Positions 63,882-64,000 of a stretch of 64,000 bases of DNA are shown piece by piece. The position numbers were made by a program, and so were the translations under genes. This DNA is from Rhodoluna limnophila (GTDB lineage: Bacteria; Actinomycetota; Actinomycetes; Actinomycetales; Microbacteriaceae): positions 45,534 through 109,533 of the forward strand of contig CAMCXL010000005.1 in NCBI GenBank assembly GCA_945883505.1, given 5' to 3'. Position 1 is the stretch's first letter, and each line of letters begins with the position of its first letter. Below the pieces are notes generated by a model. The model was not told where the DNA came from. It ran no database searches and saw only the letters and a list, made by a program, of their open reading frames with translations.

Positions 63882-64000
63882 ATGGCATCTCAAGACTGGC
63901 TCGACAAGGACTTTTATAAGATCCTTGGCGTAGCAAAGGACGCCCAAGAAGCTGACATCAAAAAAACTTACCGAAAGCTAGCTCGTCAGTTCCACCCGGA
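63882..64000 (+). CDS. dnaJ: chaperone DnaJ (C-terminus cut by window edge)
   Basis: Starts at ATG 63882 and runs off the window after about 39 codons: [39 protein letters not shown], the beginning of the J domain just before its HPD tripeptide. Actinobacterial dnaK operons continue with hspR after dnaJ. Placed 4 bases after grpE. Confidence 0.93.
   Translation, partial: MASQDWLDKDFYKILGVAKDAQEADIKKTYRKLARQFHP

Overview
The window is a piece of an actinobacterial chromosome spanning the replication origin. Gene order (rpmH-rnpA-yidD-yidC-jag-rsmG-parA-parB on one side of dnaA; oriC-dnaN-gnd-recF-dciA-gyrB-gyrA-DUF3566 on the other), a HspR-type HAIR control region at dnaK, DUF3566, a DUF6049-like protein next to murJ, and many GTG/TTG starts all point to Actinobacteria. 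Moderate GC content, very short intergenic gaps and compact proteins suggest a streamlined Microbacteriaceae of the freshwater Luna type (Rhodoluna/Aquiluna-like). That genus-level guess is inference, not shown by the sequence.

Layout. 1-5.5 kb: acyl-CoA oxidase (cut by the edge), crotonase, glutathione peroxidase, a GT4 glycosyltransferase and small unknown proteins. 5.5-12.1 kb: a surface-glycan cluster with nonulosonic (sialic) acid genes: NeuB without its SAF domain, NeuA fused to a HAD phosphatase, a GT52/polysialyltransferase-like enzyme, a second putative transferase and two sulfotransferase-like proteins. 12.3-13.2 kb: a small acetyltransferase islet bounded by a duplicated tRNA-Ala 3' end and paired direct repeats, next to a tRNA-Ile/tRNA-Ala operon. 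13.3-29.1 kb: the origin region with gyrase, recF, dnaN, oriC, dnaA, the ribosome/membrane-insertion genes and parABS.

29-37 kb: ddl, an aminotransferase, thioredoxin/thioredoxin reductase, murJ, a DUF6049 remnant, a Nudix protein and the CCA-adding enzyme. 37-40.4 kb: rpsF-ssb-rpsR-rplI and dnaB, with a strong DnaA-box cluster in front of dnaB. 41-48 kb: purB, a small WXG-like protein coupled to an alpha/beta hydrolase, a holin-like membrane protein and a 2-oxoacid dehydrogenase operon. 48-52 kb: a zinc block (znuABC, zur) followed by cysteine-poor ribosomal proteins L28, L33 and S14, then HU. 52-61 kb: methyltransferase-like and CopD/CtaG membrane proteins, a PIF1-like helicase, an Ldh2/ABM/cupin islet, a DUF2834-esterase fusion, dcd and a UMF1-type MFS transporter. 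61.3-64 kb: dnaK-grpE-dnaJ with two HAIR sites.

Most genes near the origin are co-directional with the expected replication forks. No rRNA genes, CRISPR arrays, recognisable insertion sequences or complete integrase genes are visible. The most interesting points are the DnaA-box cluster upstream of dnaB, the attachment-site-like duplication at tRNA-Ala, parS sites that supply the start codons of rsmG and parA together with an out-of-frame ParA N-terminus, and the nonulosonic acid cluster with an unusual NeuB.
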